Below, one piece after another: positions 31,897 through 41,949 of a DNA stretch of 64,000 nt. A program made the translations under genes and the position numbers. Below the pieces are notes generated by a model, which was not told the origin of the DNA, did no database searches, and worked only from the letters and a program-made list of their open reading frames with translations. How positions within the stretch are numbered: position 1 is the first letter of the stretch; every line of letters starts with the position of its first letter. Origin of the DNA: Sphingomonas sp. J315 (GTDB lineage Bacteria > Pseudomonadota > Alphaproteobacteria > Sphingomonadales > Sphingomonadaceae); assembly GCF_024666595.1 (NCBI RefSeq), contig NZ_CP088296.1:3834501-3898500 (forward strand), given 5' to 3'.

Positions 31897-32445
31897 ATGG
31901 CCCGCTTCGCAGAGCATCCCGACGCAAGAGCCTTCATCCTCCACTGGGGTGAGATGGGAACGCATTGGGGCGTCAACCGCTCCGTCGCGCAGATCCACGC
32001 CCTGCTCTACCTCGCCGATCGCCCGCTCCATGCCGAAGAGATCGTCGAGGCGCTCGGCCTCGCCCGCTCGAACGTCTCCACGGGTCTGAAAGAGCTACAG
32101 GGCTACAGCATCGTCCGCCGCGTCCATGTCGAGGGCGACCGCCGCGACCATTTCGTGGCGGAGACCGATCTGTGGGACATGCTCATGCGCATCGTCGCCG
32201 AGCGCAAGCGGCGCGAGATCGACCCGACCGTCCAGCTGCTCGGCGAACTCGCCCAGCGCCTCGCCGCCGACAAATCCGCCCCGCCGCAGGTGCGCGAACG
32301 CGTCACGCGGATGCACGAATTCATCGGCACCCTCGGCGGATGGTACGACCAGGTCCGCGTCCTGCCCAAGCCCACGCTCGTCACGCTGATGAAGCTGGGC
32401 GGCAAGGTCGCGCGGTTCATTCCCGGCGCTTCAAAGAAGGACTGA
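31897..32445 (+). CDS. GbsR/MarR-type transcriptional regulator
   Basis: 182 residues from the ATG at 31897 (MARFAEHPDARAFILHWGEMG). The winged HTH reads VAQIHALLYLADRPLHAEEI, with recognition helix in LGLARSNVSTGLKELQG and the wing RRVHVEGDRRDHF; C-terminal helices form the dimer interface. GbsR-type proteins are usually ligand-responsive repressors. The frame upstream to 31855 runs through the palindromic operator and is rejected. The desaturase gene follows after 76 bases with a matching operator. Confidence 0.85.
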   Translation: MARFAEHPDARAFILHWGEMGTHWGVNRSVAQIHALLYLADRPLHAEEIVEALGLARSNVSTGLKELQGYSIVRRVHVEGDRRDHFVAETDLWDMLMRIVAERKRREIDPTVQLLGELAQRLAADKSAPPQVRERVTRMHEFIGTLGGWYDQVRVLPKPTLVTLMKLGGKVARFIPGASKKD

Positions 32446-32482
32446 CCACCCACTCCATCCGGCGACAACGCATATCCATCAG

Positions 32483-32500
32483 TTTCTGATCTTACAGAAA
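32483..32500. promoter_or_regulatory. Palindromic operator, copy 2
   Basis: TTTCTGATCTTACAGAAA, identical to copy 1 (31872-31889) in 15 of 18 positions, with both outer TTTCTG/CAGAAA arms kept. It lies between the regulator and the desaturase gene, ending 21 bases before the desaturase ATG and just ahead of its AAGGGAGAAG ribosome site. Confidence 0.68.
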
Positions 32501-32521
32501 TAACAGCAAGGGAGAAGCGAC

Positions 32522-33358
32522 ATGGCACGGCACCATCTCGACACGATCGACCCCGCGCTCCGCCACGTAGCCTGGCGCGATCTGGTGGCGATGCGTCCGC
32601 GCGATGGGCTGGTCGAGTGCCTCCACCCGATCCCCTGGCTCGCCGTTTCGCTGACCGCTGCCGCATTCGGCATCTGGCCGCTCGCCGCGCTCGCCTCCTT
32701 CCTGTTCTTCCTCACCGCGCTGCGGCTGAACCATGAGGCGATCCACCATAATCTTGGCTTCGGGCCGAGCGGTCACCGCGTCGTCCTCCACGCGCTCAGC
32801 GCGGTGATGCTCGGCTCCAACAGCTCGGTCGCGTTCAACCATCTCCACCATCACAGCAAGGTCGGGACCGACGACGATATCGAGGGCCGCTGCGGCCAGA
32901 TGACGCTGTGGCAGGTGCTGTGCTTCGGCCCGCGCTTTCCGCTCGAGACGCATCTCTATGGCTGGCGCAACGGCGGCCCGGTCCTGCGGCGGCGCATGGC
33001 AATCGACCTGACGCTCAACCTCGCCGTGATCGGCACCGCGCTCGCGACCCTGTCCCCGCCTTTGCTCTACCATATCGCCGCAATGGTCACCGCCCAGTGC
33101 CTCACCGCCTTCTTCGCGGTGTGGATCACCCATCATGGCTGCGACGGCGCCCTGATCGCCCGCACGCAGCGCGGCCGCCTGCTCAACCTCGTCAGCTACA
33201 ACATGTTCTTCCACCTGGAGCACCATTTGTTCCCGGCCGTCCCGGTGAGCCGCCTGCCGCTCCTCGCTGAGCGGATCGATAATGCTGCGCCAATGCTGGG
33301 GGCAAAGATGGTGGTGCCTGTTCGGCTTGGATTTCACGCGATGAAGGAAGTAAAATAA
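32522..33358 (+). CDS. Membrane fatty acid desaturase-type di-iron enzyme
   Basis: 278 residues with the three histidine boxes of membrane di-iron desaturases and hydroxylases: HEAIHH (~75), HLHHHS (~107), and HLEHHLFP near the C-terminus. Hydrophobic segments around 40-70, 150-190 and 200-215 fit four membrane passes. Substrate is unknown: acyl lipid desaturation is the default, a carotenoid or other lipid substrate is possible. A palindromic operator lies directly upstream. Its stop overlaps the next gene's ATG. Confidence 0.85.
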   Translation: MARHHLDTIDPALRHVAWRDLVAMRPRDGLVECLHPIPWLAVSLTAAAFGIWPLAALASFLFFLTALRLNHEAIHHNLGFGPSGHRVVLHALSAVMLGSNSSVAFNHLHHHSKVGTDDDIEGRCGQMTLWQVLCFGPRFPLETHLYGWRNGGPVLRRRMAIDLTLNLAVIGTALATLSPPLLYHIAAMVTAQCLTAFFAVWITHHGCDGALIARTQRGRLLNLVSYNMFFHLEHHLFPAVPVSRLPLLAERIDNAAPMLGAKMVVPVRLGFHAMKEVK

Positions 33359-33777
33359 TGCGTCGTGTTACCTATTTGGGCGGTGTTGCTCGGGCGGTGC
33401 TCGCCGCTGGTCCGATCTTCGTTCTCGCGGTTACCTTTGGTAGCCTCTTGGTCGATCCGGGCGCATTCGATCCTATCTGGCTTTTCACCATCATCCCTGT
33501 CCTGATGATGTCTATAGCAATTGGCATGTTGATCTCTGCCGTCCCGATTGTTGTCGGTGGAGCGGCCATGGCGTTTGCCGGCGTCAAATGGCCTCGAACG
33601 CGCGGACGCGAAATCTGGGCTGGAGCGGGTGCGATGCTGGGCATGGCGCTCGTCCTCCCGCTCGATATTCCCGGCACACCCAGCAGCTGGGAGCATTATG
33701 CCCTGATGGCGTTCACGGGGGGCATCTGCGCCCTGATTGTCCGGCGCGGCACCTACTGGTCCGTGGACAATGCCTGA
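33358..33777 (+). CDS. Small membrane protein downstream of the desaturase
   Basis: 139 residues with four hydrophobic segments (~10-30, ~43-60, ~62-80, ~90-107) and a short C-terminal one. Its ATG overlaps the desaturase TAA by one base, so it is probably translated from the same message. No family recognised. Base composition is visibly more AT-rich than its neighbours. Its 3' end overlaps the convergent lysoplasmalogenase-like gene by 25 bases. Confidence 0.6.
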   Translation: MRRVTYLGGVARAVLAAGPIFVLAVTFGSLLVDPGAFDPIWLFTIIPVLMMSIAIGMLISAVPIVVGGAAMAFAGVKWPRTRGREIWAGAGAMLGMALVLPLDIPGTPSSWEHYALMAFTGGICALIVRRGTYWSVDNA

Positions 33778-34388
33778 CTCACCCCCCACGCGATCAGCGC
33801 CTGCGCTGCGAAGTAAGTGGGCCAGATCAACAGGCTCGGGATCGCCGATCCTTCAAGCGGCCCGAAGCGTGAGAAAATCAGCAGGTCCGACGCCACGAAC
33901 AACACCGCGCCCAGCCCGACGCGATAGCGCGGAAAGCGGCTGGTCCAGGCGAGCGCCGCCATCACGCCCAGAAACGCCGAATAGGCTCCAGCCTGCACCG
34001 CCCCACCCGTAGGCGCAGCAAACAGCGCCGCAATCCCGATCGTCGCCGGAGCGAGCAACCACCCGAAAGCCCGCTGGCTCGGCGTCAGCGCCTCCCGCCG
34101 ATTGCGCCAATACAGCACGCACGCCACGAGATGCCCCGCCGCAGATGCCGCGCCGCCGACGACCAGCCCGTGCGTCTCTAGCAACAAATCGCCCAACGCC
34201 CCCAACGCCAGCGCCCCCGTCAACAACCACCCGTCCGTGCCCCGCGCCCGCGTCGCCGCCCAGATCGCCAGCAATGCCACGCCGCTCGTCTTCCACACCG
34301 GCCCCCACGCACCCGGCTCGACCAGCCCCCATGCCTCCAGGCAATAGCTCGCCCCCGCGACCACAGCCGCCCCGAACAGCCACCCCAT
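33753..34388 (-). CDS. YhhN/TMEM86-type lysoplasmalogenase-like membrane protein
   Basis: 211 residues from the ATG at 34388 ([16 protein letters not shown]), with seven or eight predicted membrane segments. The family signature [14 protein letters not shown] is present, along with [14 protein letters not shown] near the end, whose Asp residues are conserved in lysoplasmalogenases. Animal members hydrolyse vinyl-ether lysolipids; bacterial roles are not settled. The frame upstream to 34481 is not hydrophobic or conserved. Confidence 0.78.
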   Translation of the reverse strand: MGWLFGAAVVAGASYCLEAWGLVEPGAWGPVWKTSGVALLAIWAATRARGTDGWLLTGALALGALGDLLLETHGLVVGGAASAAGHLVACVLYWRNRREALTPSQRAFGWLLAPATIGIAALFAAPTGGAVQAGAYSAFLGVMAALAWTSRFPRYRVGLGAVLFVASDLLIFSRFGPLEGSAIPSLLIWPTYFAAQALIAWGVSQALSTDQ

Positions 34389-34531
34389 CCCATACCCTTT
34401 CCTACAAGCCCCGCCTTGGCGTAAGGGCATCGACAGAGGCGTCCGGCACCACCGGACATGTGTCAAGCGCGCGCATGACAACCCTCCATTTTTGTAAGTT
34501 TCCCCACCACCGGGTGTCAGGCTCGAATTCT

Positions 34532-35884
34532 ATGAATGCCCATTTAGTCCATATCATCGGCGGCGGCCTCGCCGGGTCGGAAGCGGCGTGGCAGCTCGCC
34601 CAAGCCGGTATCCGCGTGAAGCTGTCCGAAATGCGAGGGTCTGGCGACATGACCCCGGCGCACCAGACCGATGGCCTTGCCGAACTCGTCTGCTCGAACA
34701 GCTTCCGCTCCGACGATGCCGAGCGCAATGCGGTGGGGCTGCTGCATCAGGAGATGCGCGACCTCGGCTCCCTGATCATCGCCAAGGGCGACGAGCACAA
34801 GGTTCCCGCCGGTTCGGCGCTGGCGGTTGACCGCGACCTGTTCTCGCAAGGTGTGACCGCCGCGCTCGAAGCCCACCCCAACATCACCATCGTCCGCGAA
34901 CGCATCGACCAGCTTCCCGTCGAGGGGCTGACGATCGTCGCCACCGGCCCGCTCACCGCCCCCGGCCTCGCCGACAGCATCGGCGCCGCCACCGGCAGCG
35001 ACGCGCTCGCATTCTTCGACGCCATCGCCCCGATCGTCCATTTCGAGAGCATCGACATGGACAAGGCGTGGTTCCAGTCGCGCTGGGACAAGGTGGGGCC
35101 CGGCGGCAATGGCAAGGATTACATCAACTGCCCGATGACCAAGGACCAGTATCTGGCCTTTCATCAGGGCCTGCTCGACGGCGAAAAGACGCAGTTCAAG
35201 GACTGGGAGAACGTCCCCTATTTCGAAGGCTGCATGCCGATCGAGGTGATGGCGGAGCGCGGTGTCGACACCTTGCGCTACGGCCCGATGAAGGGCGTCG
35301 GGCTCGACGATCCGCGGACCGCGTGTGACGAATTTCCCAACGGCCGCTGGCCCTATGCCGTCGTCCAGCTACGGCAGGACAATGCCACCGGCACGCTGTG
35401 GAACATGGTCGGCTTCCAGACCAAGCTCAAATATGCCGAGCAGGTGCGCCTGTTCCGCACCATCCCCGGCCTCGAAAATGCCGAGTTCGCCCGGCTCGGC
35501 GGCCTCCACCGCAACACCTTCATCCGCTCGCCCGAGCTGCTCGACGCGACCCTGCGGTTGAAGAGCCGCCCGCATATCCGCTTTGCCGGGCAGGTGACGG
35601 GGTGCGAGGGCTATGTCGAAAGCAGCGCCATCGGCCTGCTTGCGGGCCGCTTCGCCGCGGCGGAAATCCTCGGCCGTAACCTGACGCCACCCCCGGTCGA
35701 AACCGCGCTCGGCGCGCTGCTCGGCCACATTACGGGCGCGGCAGAGGTCGAAACCTATCAGCCGATGAACGTCAATTTCGGCCTGATGCCGCCGATCGAG
35801 GGGCGAACGAAAAAGGCCGACCGCAAACTCCTCTACACCGCCCGCGCCCGCGCGGCGTTCGCGGAGTGGCTGAAAGCGGCCTGA
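34532..35884 (+). CDS. trmFO: Methylenetetrahydrofolate-tRNA-(uracil-5-)-methyltransferase TrmFO
   Basis: 450 residues from the ATG at 34532. FAD-dependent enzyme that makes m5U54 in the tRNA T-loop using methylene-THF. The dinucleotide-binding motif is [18 protein letters not shown] at the N-terminus; [20 protein letters not shown] and YEG-like segments such as [16 protein letters not shown] are family marks. The frame is open far upstream to 34145, but that part is a shadow of the divergent gene. Confidence 0.95.
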   Translation: MNAHLVHIIGGGLAGSEAAWQLAQAGIRVKLSEMRGSGDMTPAHQTDGLAELVCSNSFRSDDAERNAVGLLHQEMRDLGSLIIAKGDEHKVPAGSALAVDRDLFSQGVTAALEAHPNITIVRERIDQLPVEGLTIVATGPLTAPGLADSIGAATGSDALAFFDAIAPIVHFESIDMDKAWFQSRWDKVGPGGNGKDYINCPMTKDQYLAFHQGLLDGEKTQFKDWENVPYFEGCMPIEVMAERGVDTLRYGPMKGVGLDDPRTACDEFPNGRWPYAVVQLRQDNATGTLWNMVGFQTKLKYAEQVRLFRTIPGLENAEFARLGGLHRNTFIRSPELLDATLRLKSRPHIRFAGQVTGCEGYVESSAIGLLAGRFAAAEILGRNLTPPPVETALGALLGHITGAAEVETYQPMNVNFGLMPPIEGRTKKADRKLLYTARARAAFAEWLKAA

Positions 35885-35885
35885 G

Positions 35886-36365
35886 CTACTCCTCCGCCTC
35901 GGCCAGCGCCTTGGCCACCTCGGCCCGGCAGTCGCAGCGCGGGGTGGTCTTGGGCTTGCGCTTCGGCGCGGTGGTGGCAAATTCAGCGCGGGTCAGCGTG
36001 CCGGACTTGTCCTTGTCGGCGGCGGCGAACTTGTCGCTGGTCCGCACCGACCATTCCTCGAACGACAGCCGTCCGTCGCCATTCTTGTCCAGCTTGGCAA
36101 AGGCCTTGCGCCGCGGCTGCTGCAATTCGGCCAGCGAAATCAGCCCGTTCTTGTCCTTGTCATTGCGGTCAAACCGCTTCTCCTCCCGGGTTCGGTCGGG
36201 GGCTTGCGGAACCTCGGCAACCTCCTCGACAGCCTCGCCACTCTGCGCGGCCTTGGCTGGCGGAGGCGAAGGCAGCGGTTCACGGGTCGCACTTCCCTGG
36301 AACAGAAACACCCCAGCCCCGGCCATCAACAGCGCCGCGAGGCCGCCCGCAAAATATCGCCACAT
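35886..36365 (-). CDS. EF-hand calcium-binding protein, membrane anchored or secreted
   Basis: 159 residues. An N-terminal membrane helix (WRYFAGGLAALLMAGAGVFLF) acts as anchor or signal; a Pro/Ala/Glu linker follows; then three EF-hand loops: DRNDKDKNGLIS, DKNGDGRLSFEE and DKDKSGTLTRAE. Near the C-terminus is the pair CDC. Calcium binding is likely; partners are unknown. Convergent with trmFO (one base between stops). Confidence 0.82.
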   Translation of the reverse strand: MWRYFAGGLAALLMAGAGVFLFQGSATREPLPSPPPAKAAQSGEAVEEVAEVPQAPDRTREEKRFDRNDKDKNGLISLAELQQPRRKAFAKLDKNGDGRLSFEEWSVRTSDKFAAADKDKSGTLTRAEFATTAPKRKPKTTPRCDCRAEVAKALAEAEE

Positions 36366-36422
36366 GCCGACTCTCCCCTGTCGCCGCGACAGGCTAACGC
36401 CTTCAGCAGCGGCAGCAAGCCG

Positions 36423-37068
36423 TCACCGCCCGGTTATTCGGTGCCACAAGACCCGTCCCGTCCGTTGCGGCGAACCCGGCGCGACGCCCGCAAGCTCCAT
36501 CCGCGCCAGATGCGCCATCGCCCCCAGCGCCCGGCCATTCCGGCTCCAAGGGGCACCGCAGGCTTCGTCCAGTGCAGCCTCCGCCATCCGGCGCGCCGCC
36601 GCTGCCTCGCCGGGATCGCTCAGCTTGCCAGCCAGATCGGCCAGCGCCCAGCCCTCGCCCCCCAGCGCCAGCGGGTCGCTCCCCCGCAGCACCCGCCACC
36701 GCTCCGGCGATCGCGAACAATGTCCGCCCCCGCGCGCCGTGCAGCGTCAGCGCCGCATCGTCCAGCTCGGCCTGGAGCAGGCTCTGCCACCCCTCGACCA
36801 TCTCCGCGACCCTTGCCCCGGTGATGCCATCTCGCACCACATCGCGCGCGATGCCCTGCAACACCGGCTCGGGCGGCGGCGGCGCGGCGTCGAGCCGGGA
36901 CAGCGCGTCATGCCACCATTGCACCCGGATCTGCCCCAGCATCGGCTCGCTCGTGGTGCGCAGCGTTTCGGCGAGTTTGTCATCGAGCGCCAACAGCGCT
37001 TCGAGCGCCGCCGCAGCCCCGGGGCTTGGCGCATAGGTCATCACCAGGCGGCGCTCGGCATCGATCAC
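36423..37068 (-). pseudogene. Squalene/phytoene-synthase-like protein, frameshifted
   Basis: Read across one frame change this is about 214 residues from the GTG at 37068, which has GGAG seven bases ahead. The first part (VIDAERRLVMTYAPSP, QIRVQWWHDALSRLD) matches the family N-terminus, whose small members resemble the complex I assembly factor NDUFAF6. After residue ~120 the frame breaks at five C (36681-36685, plus strand); deleting one restores GSDPLALGGEGWALADLAGK and a stop at 36423. The catalytic DxxxD motifs are not seen. Probably a sequence error. Confidence 0.65.
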
Positions 37069-37104
37069 CCGCCTACTCCGCGCCACACAGTCCTGATCGT
37101 TTCG

Positions 37105-37112
37105 TTAACCAT
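37105..37112 (+). promoter_or_regulatory. Possible CtrA half-site (TTAACCAT) before Tad genes
   Basis: TTAACCAT, the full half-site form of the CtrA motif, lies about 66 bases before the start of the TadG-like gene. CtrA controls pilus and flagellar genes in several alphaproteobacteria, so the position is sensible, but no second half-site is seen. Confidence 0.4.
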
Positions 37113-37177
37113 GCGCCTTCAATCCCCGTTAGCCCAACTTCGCGCATAGCAGATGCAGGAACCGGGGATCCCATATC

Positions 37178-39231
37178 ATGCCGTTGCGCCCAACCACCGT
37201 GACCAGCGCTCGCGCCACGATGGCCGCGCTTGCGCGCGACAAGCGCGGCAACACGCTTGCCATCGTCGCCGCATCGCTGATTCCCTTGGCGGGAATGGTT
37301 GGTGGCGGCGTCGACTTGAGCCGCATGTACATCGTCAAGACACGGCTGCAACATGCCTGCGACGCCGGTGCGCTTGCCGGGCGCAAGCAGATGGGCGGTG
37401 GCACATGGGCGTTCAACAACTACGCCGCGCGCGGTGCCGCCGAACGCTTCTTCGACGCGAATATCCAGGAGACGCCCTATGGCGCGTCTTCGGTGACCAA
37501 GAGCTACACCGAAAGCGCCGGCAAGGTGACCGGCGTCGCGAGCGCGACGCTGCCGATGACGCTGATGCGCGTACTGGGCAAGACGACAGAAACGCTGAGC
37601 GTCACCTGCGACGCCGAAATGCGCCTCCCCAATACCGATGTGATGTTCGTACTCGACACGACGGGGTCGATGGCGAGCAAGGCGGTCAACACCGACAGCC
37701 AGACCAAGATGGAAGCGCTGAAGTCGGCGGTGAAGTGCTTCTACGAAACCGTCGCCCGGCTCGACACAACAGAGAATTGCGTCGGCGGTGCGCCGTCAGG
37801 CGGCACAAGCAACACGGTCCAGATCCGCTTCGGCTTCATGCCCTATGCGACCAATGTGAACGTCGGGAAGCTGCTGCCCACCGCCTATATCGCTGACAGC
37901 TGGCCCTATCAGTCGCGCGAGCCGCAGTTCACCACGACGACCCAGACAATCTGGTCCGACGGCGCGACCACGCAGACGGGTACCGGGTGGGACCGCGACG
38001 ATTCAGGTAGTTGGAACAACGCGCCATCCAGCACCAACACCACCGCGTCGAGCACCAGCGACTGCCAGTCCAAGGTGCCCGGCAATGAGCTCACATCAAG
38101 CTGGGGGGTGAGTCGGGTCGACTCAACGAAAGTACGTCAGGCGGCAACCCGCGCACTGTCACCTGGTACACCCGCGAGAACGCGGAATGGTACGAGTATC
38201 GCTATCGGGACTATCGCTCGACGGACGGACGGTGCCGGTTCCAGCGGCGCACCGCAGACGGATATTTCCTGCGCTATTACAGCATGCCACAGACGGGCAC
38301 TGAAACGACTGTCCAGACGTTCAACCGCTGGCGCTATGCGCAGATCACGCACAATATCAGCGGCCTGAAGAACGGCACCAGCTGGAACAATTCGGTCAGC
38401 CTGCCGATCGGCTATCAGGGCGCGGCGCGCAGCGTGAACTGGGACGGGTGTATCGAGGAGCGCGCGACCGTCTCACAGGCGAGCTACGCCCCGATCCCCT
38501 CGGGCGCGAAGGATCTCGACATCGACCTCGTCCCCAACTCGGGCGACGCGACCACCTTGTGGGGTCCGGCATTGCCCGGCGCGATCTTCGCACGCGACGT
38601 CACCACATCGTGGAACCAGCTCGACCGGAACGAGGCGCTGACGACGACCGACTATTACAACAATGTCCCCTATTATTGTCCGGAAGAGGCCAAGAAGCTC
38701 CAGTCCTGGCCGACCGCCTCGACCTTCGAGAGCTATGTCAACGGGCTGACTCCGAGCGGCAACACCTATCACGATATCGGTCTGCTCTGGGGCGCACGGT
38801 TCGTGTCGCCGACGGGAATCTTCCGCTCGGAGAATGAATATACTCCCCAGGGCGGTGAGATCGAACGCCACCTGATCTTCATGACCGATGGCGAAGCGTG
38901 TACCGGCGACACCGATTATGCCGCGTATGGCTTCCCCTGGCTCGACCGCCGCACGACGGATCCGTCAAGCGCGCCGACCGGCGGCTGTCTGACTACTGGA
39001 ACGATCACGCAACAGGTAAACGCCCGGACTCAGGCCATCTGCACTGCGGTCAAGAACAAGAACATCACGCTGTGGGTGATCTGGTTCGGTGCGCAGAGCG
39101 CCACGATCGAAGGGATGATGCAGAGCTGCGCCACCACCGGCCGCTACTTCGCGGCGCGCAACTCGACCGACCTGCAGAACACCTTCCGCTCGATCGCGGA
39201 CCAGATTTCCCAGTTGAGACTTACGAAGTGA
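37178..39231 (+). pseudogene. TadG-like pilus assembly protein with VWA domain, frameshifted
   Basis: Two frames make one ~684-residue protein. Part one (37178-38108) has a membrane anchor (TLAIVAASLIPLAGMVGGGVDLSRMY) in a TadE/TadG-type N-terminus, then the VWA MIDAS motif FVLDTTGSMAS near residue 157. Part two (to 39231) completes the VWA domain with LIFMTDGEACTG and ends FRSIADQISQLRLTK. They join at six G at 38103-38108; a seventh G gives continuous reading through NPRTVTWYTREN. Several cysteines suggest disulfides outside the cytoplasm. It overlaps the next gene by four bases. Frame break likely a sequence error. Confidence 0.8.
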
Positions 39232-39857
39232 AGCGGCGATTCTCCCTCCGTCGCTTCGCCCCCGGCGCGCTCAGGCGCGACGAGTCGGGTGCCACCATCG
39301 TCGAATTCGCGATGGTGGCACCCGTCCTTGGCTTTGTCCTGCTCGGCGCCTTCGACGTGGCCCACACGCTGTACACCCGCGCTGCATTGCAGGGCGTGGT
39401 GCAAAAGACCGCACGCGACTCGACGCTTGAGAGCGGGGGCGAAACGGCGACCCAGGCTTTGCTGGACGAAAAGGTGAAGGCTCAGGCCAAGGCGTTGGCG
39501 AATAACGCGACAATCACCATCACCCGCCGCTTCTACCGGACCTTCAGCGAGGCGGCCGCCGCGCGCGCGGAAACGTGGACCGACACCAACAGCAATGGCG
39601 TGTGCGACGCCGGCGAACCCTATGAGGACGCCAACCGCAACAATGTCTGGGATCGCGACGGTGGCAATGCCGGACAGGGCGGTGCGAAAGACGCAACGCT
39701 CTACACGGTTTCCGCCACCTATCCCCGGATGTTCCCCTTCTACAACCTGATCGGCGGATCGCGCACCACCACGATCACCGCATCGACGGTGCTGCGCAAC
39801 CAGCCCTTTGGCGATCAGGGTAACTATGGCGCGATGCAGGTGCGCAACTGCACATGA
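39228..39857 (+). CDS. TadE-like pseudopilin-type protein with calcium-loop motif
   Basis: 209 residues from a GTG at 39228, which overlaps the upstream TGA. After a basic stretch (RRFSLRRFAPGALRRDESG), the TadE signature GATIVEFAMVAPVLGFVLLG forms the membrane helix with its conserved Glu. Around residues 115-145 a segment DTNSNGVCD...DANRNNVWDRDG resembles dockerin or thrombospondin type-3 calcium loops, unusual in this family. Coupled to both neighbours by four-base overlaps. Confidence 0.85.
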   Translation: MKRRFSLRRFAPGALRRDESGATIVEFAMVAPVLGFVLLGAFDVAHTLYTRAALQGVVQKTARDSTLESGGETATQALLDEKVKAQAKALANNATITITRRFYRTFSEAAAARAETWTDTNSNGVCDAGEPYEDANRNNVWDRDGGNAGQGGAKDATLYTVSATYPRMFPFYNLIGGSRTTTITASTVLRNQPFGDQGNYGAMQVRNCT

Positions 39858-40501
39858 ACCGTTTCCGCTCCCTCCGCCGTCTGGGCGCCGACACGGGCGG
39901 GGTGGCGATGCTCGAATTCGCCTTCTCGCTGCCGATCCTGCTGGCGCTCAGCCTGACCGGGGCTGAGCTTACCAACTACATTATCAGCCGGATGCGGATC
40001 AGCCAGATTGCGTTGCACCTGGCCGACAACGCCGCGCGGATCGGGTCGGGCAGCCAGCTGCAAGCCAAGACGATCAATGAAGCTGATATCAATGACCTGC
40101 TGACCGGTGCCGGCCTTCAGTCGGGTGAGCTTGGTCTGTTCACCCATGGCCGCGTCATCATTTCCAGCCTTGAGCCGGACCCCGCCAACAGCGGCAAGAA
40201 CCGCATCCGCTGGCAACGCTGCCGCGGCGCGAAGACCGCGCAGACTTCGGCTTACGGCAATGCCGGTGCGACCAACCTCAACGGCATGGGCAAGACCGGA
40301 CGCCTCGCCACCGCGCCGACCGACGGCGTGACAATGTATGTCGAGGTCTATTACGAATATCAGCCGCTGCTGAAGGCGTCGCTCGCGCCCAACACCAATT
40401 TTCGCGAGGAAGCGTCGATGATGGTGCGGGACCGCCGCGACACGGTGGGCGGCACCAACGGCGTCTATCAGGTCAGCGGCGTCACGGCGTCGACTTGCTG
40501 A
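39854..40501 (+). CDS. TadE-like protein
   Basis: 215 residues. N-terminal basic stretch MNRFRSLRRLGADTGG is followed by the TadE-type helix VAMLEFAFSLPILLALSLTGAELTN, with the conserved Glu. The remainder is predicted to lie outside the inner membrane and has two cysteines (WQRCRG and the C-terminal Cys). Last of three coupled genes. The rest of the Tad machine (tadABC, rcpA, cpaB) is not in this window. Confidence 0.85.
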   Translation: MNRFRSLRRLGADTGGVAMLEFAFSLPILLALSLTGAELTNYIISRMRISQIALHLADNAARIGSGSQLQAKTINEADINDLLTGAGLQSGELGLFTHGRVIISSLEPDPANSGKNRIRWQRCRGAKTAQTSAYGNAGATNLNGMGKTGRLATAPTDGVTMYVEVYYEYQPLLKASLAPNTNFREEASMMVRDRRDTVGGTNGVYQVSGVTASTC

Positions 40502-40506
40502 TCGGG

Positions 40507-40534
40507 GCGCCCCTCCCCTGGTGGAGAGGAGCGC
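40507..40534. terminator. Hairpin between convergent TadE-like and pdhB genes
   Basis: GCGCCCCTCCCC (40507-40518) pairs with GGAGAGGAGCGC (40523-40534) in 10 of 12 positions around a TGGT loop. It sits in the 40-base gap between two convergent genes, so it could act in both directions. There is no T-run. Confidence 0.45.
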
Positions 40535-40541
40535 GCAATTC

Positions 40542-41948
40542 TCACCGATATGTAACCTTCTTCACCCCGGCCACCACCTTGTCGGCCGTGATCAGCGCGA
40601 GCTTCTCAAGGTTCGCGGCATAGGGCAGCGGCACGTCCTCGTTGGTCACGCGGATCACCGGTGCGTCGAGGTCGTCGAAGCCCTGCTCCATGCACACCGC
40701 GACGATTTCCGACGCGATCGAGCAGACCGGCCAGCCTTCCTCGACCACCACCATGCGGTTGGTCTTCTTCAGGCTCTTGAGCACGGTTGCGGTGTCGAGC
40801 GGGCGCAGCGTGCGCAGGTCGATCACCTCGGCATCGATGCCCTCTTCGGCCAGCTTCTCTGCGGCCTCGAGCGCGACGCCCACGCCGATCGAATAGCTGA
40901 CCAGCGTGACATCCTTGCCCTCACGCACGATGCGCGCCTTGCCGATCGGCAGCACCCAGTCGTCGAGCTTGGGCACGTCGAAGCTGCGGCCGTACATCAG
41001 CTCATTCTCGAGGAACACGACCGGGTCTTCCGACCGGATCGCCGCCTTGAGCAGCCCCTTGGCGTCCGCCGCGTCATAGGGCGCGATCACGATCAGGCCC
41101 GGGACGCTGGCGTACCACGGGCCATAATTCTGGCTGTGCTGCGCGCCGACGCGGCTCGCCGCGCCGTTGGGACCGCGGAACACGATCGGGCAGCGCATCT
41201 GGCCGCCCGACATGTAGTTTGTCTTCGCGGCCGAGTTGATGATGTGGTCGATCGCCTGCATCGCGAAGTTGAACGTCATGAACTCGACGATCGGCTTGAG
41301 GCCACCCATCGCCGCGCCCGACCCGATGCCGGCAAAGCCATATTCGGTGATCGGCGTGTCGATCACGCGGCGCGGACCGAATTCGTCGAGCAGACCCTGG
41401 GTCACCTTGTAGGCGCCCTGATATTCCGCGACTTCCTCGCCCATCACGAACACGCGATCGTCCGAGCGCATTTCCTCGGCCATCGCGTCGCGCAGCGCTT
41501 CGCGGACCGTCGTCTTGACCATCTCGGTACCCGCAGGAAGTTCGGGATCGGCGACGCTCGCCGCCTTGTCGCTCGCCAGCTGCTTGGTGCCGCTGTCGGC
41601 CTTTTTCGGGCCGCCATCCTCACCAGCTTCAGACTCGGCAGCCTTCTGCTCCTGTGCCGGAGCCTCGGCCTTCGCAGCAACGGGCGCAGGTGCCGAAGCA
41701 TCCTCGCCCTCGCCCGCGATCGTCGCGATCACGGTGCCGACCTTCACGCCATCGGTGCCTTCGGCGACCAGAATCTGCGCAAGCGTGCCTTCATCGACCG
41801 CTTCGAATTCCATCGTCGCCTTGTCGGTTTCAATCTCGGCGATGATATCGCCCGACTTGATCGTATCGCCTTCCTTCACCAGCCACTTGGCGAGGGTTCC
41901 CTCTTCCATCGTGGGCGAGAGCGCGGGCATTTTCAGCTCGATCGCCAT
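40542..41948 (-). CDS. pdhB: Pyruvate dehydrogenase E1 beta subunit with N-terminal lipoyl domain
   Basis: 468 residues from the ATG at 41948 ([17 protein letters not shown]). The lipoyl domain (1-80) carries the lipoylated Lys in [12 protein letters not shown]; an Ala/Pro/Glu linker leads to the transketolase-like E1 beta domain, with [18 protein letters not shown] and RVIDTPITE. With E1 alpha it decarboxylates pyruvate and reductively acetylates lipoate. The built-in lipoyl domain is typical of alphaproteobacteria. It starts one base after pdhA stops. Confidence 0.95.
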   Translation of the reverse strand: MAIELKMPALSPTMEEGTLAKWLVKEGDTIKSGDIIAEIETDKATMEFEAVDEGTLAQILVAEGTDGVKVGTVIATIAGEGEDASAPAPVAAKAEAPAQEQKAAESEAGEDGGPKKADSGTKQLASDKAASVADPELPAGTEMVKTTVREALRDAMAEEMRSDDRVFVMGEEVAEYQGAYKVTQGLLDEFGPRRVIDTPITEYGFAGIGSGAAMGGLKPIVEFMTFNFAMQAIDHIINSAAKTNYMSGGQMRCPIVFRGPNGAASRVGAQHSQNYGPWYASVPGLIVIAPYDAADAKGLLKAAIRSEDPVVFLENELMYGRSFDVPKLDDWVLPIGKARIVREGKDVTLVSYSIGVGVALEAAEKLAEEGIDAEVIDLRTLRPLDTATVLKSLKKTNRMVVVEEGWPVCSIASEIVAVCMEQGFDDLDAPVIRVTNEDVPLPYAANLEKLALITADKVVAGVKKVTYR

Positions 41949-41949
41949 T

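Noticed and set aside
34145-34531. N-terminal extension of TrmFO
   Set aside because: Pro/Ala/Arg-rich reading antisense to the lysoplasmalogenase-like gene; TrmFO's FAD motif starts right after the ATG at 34532.
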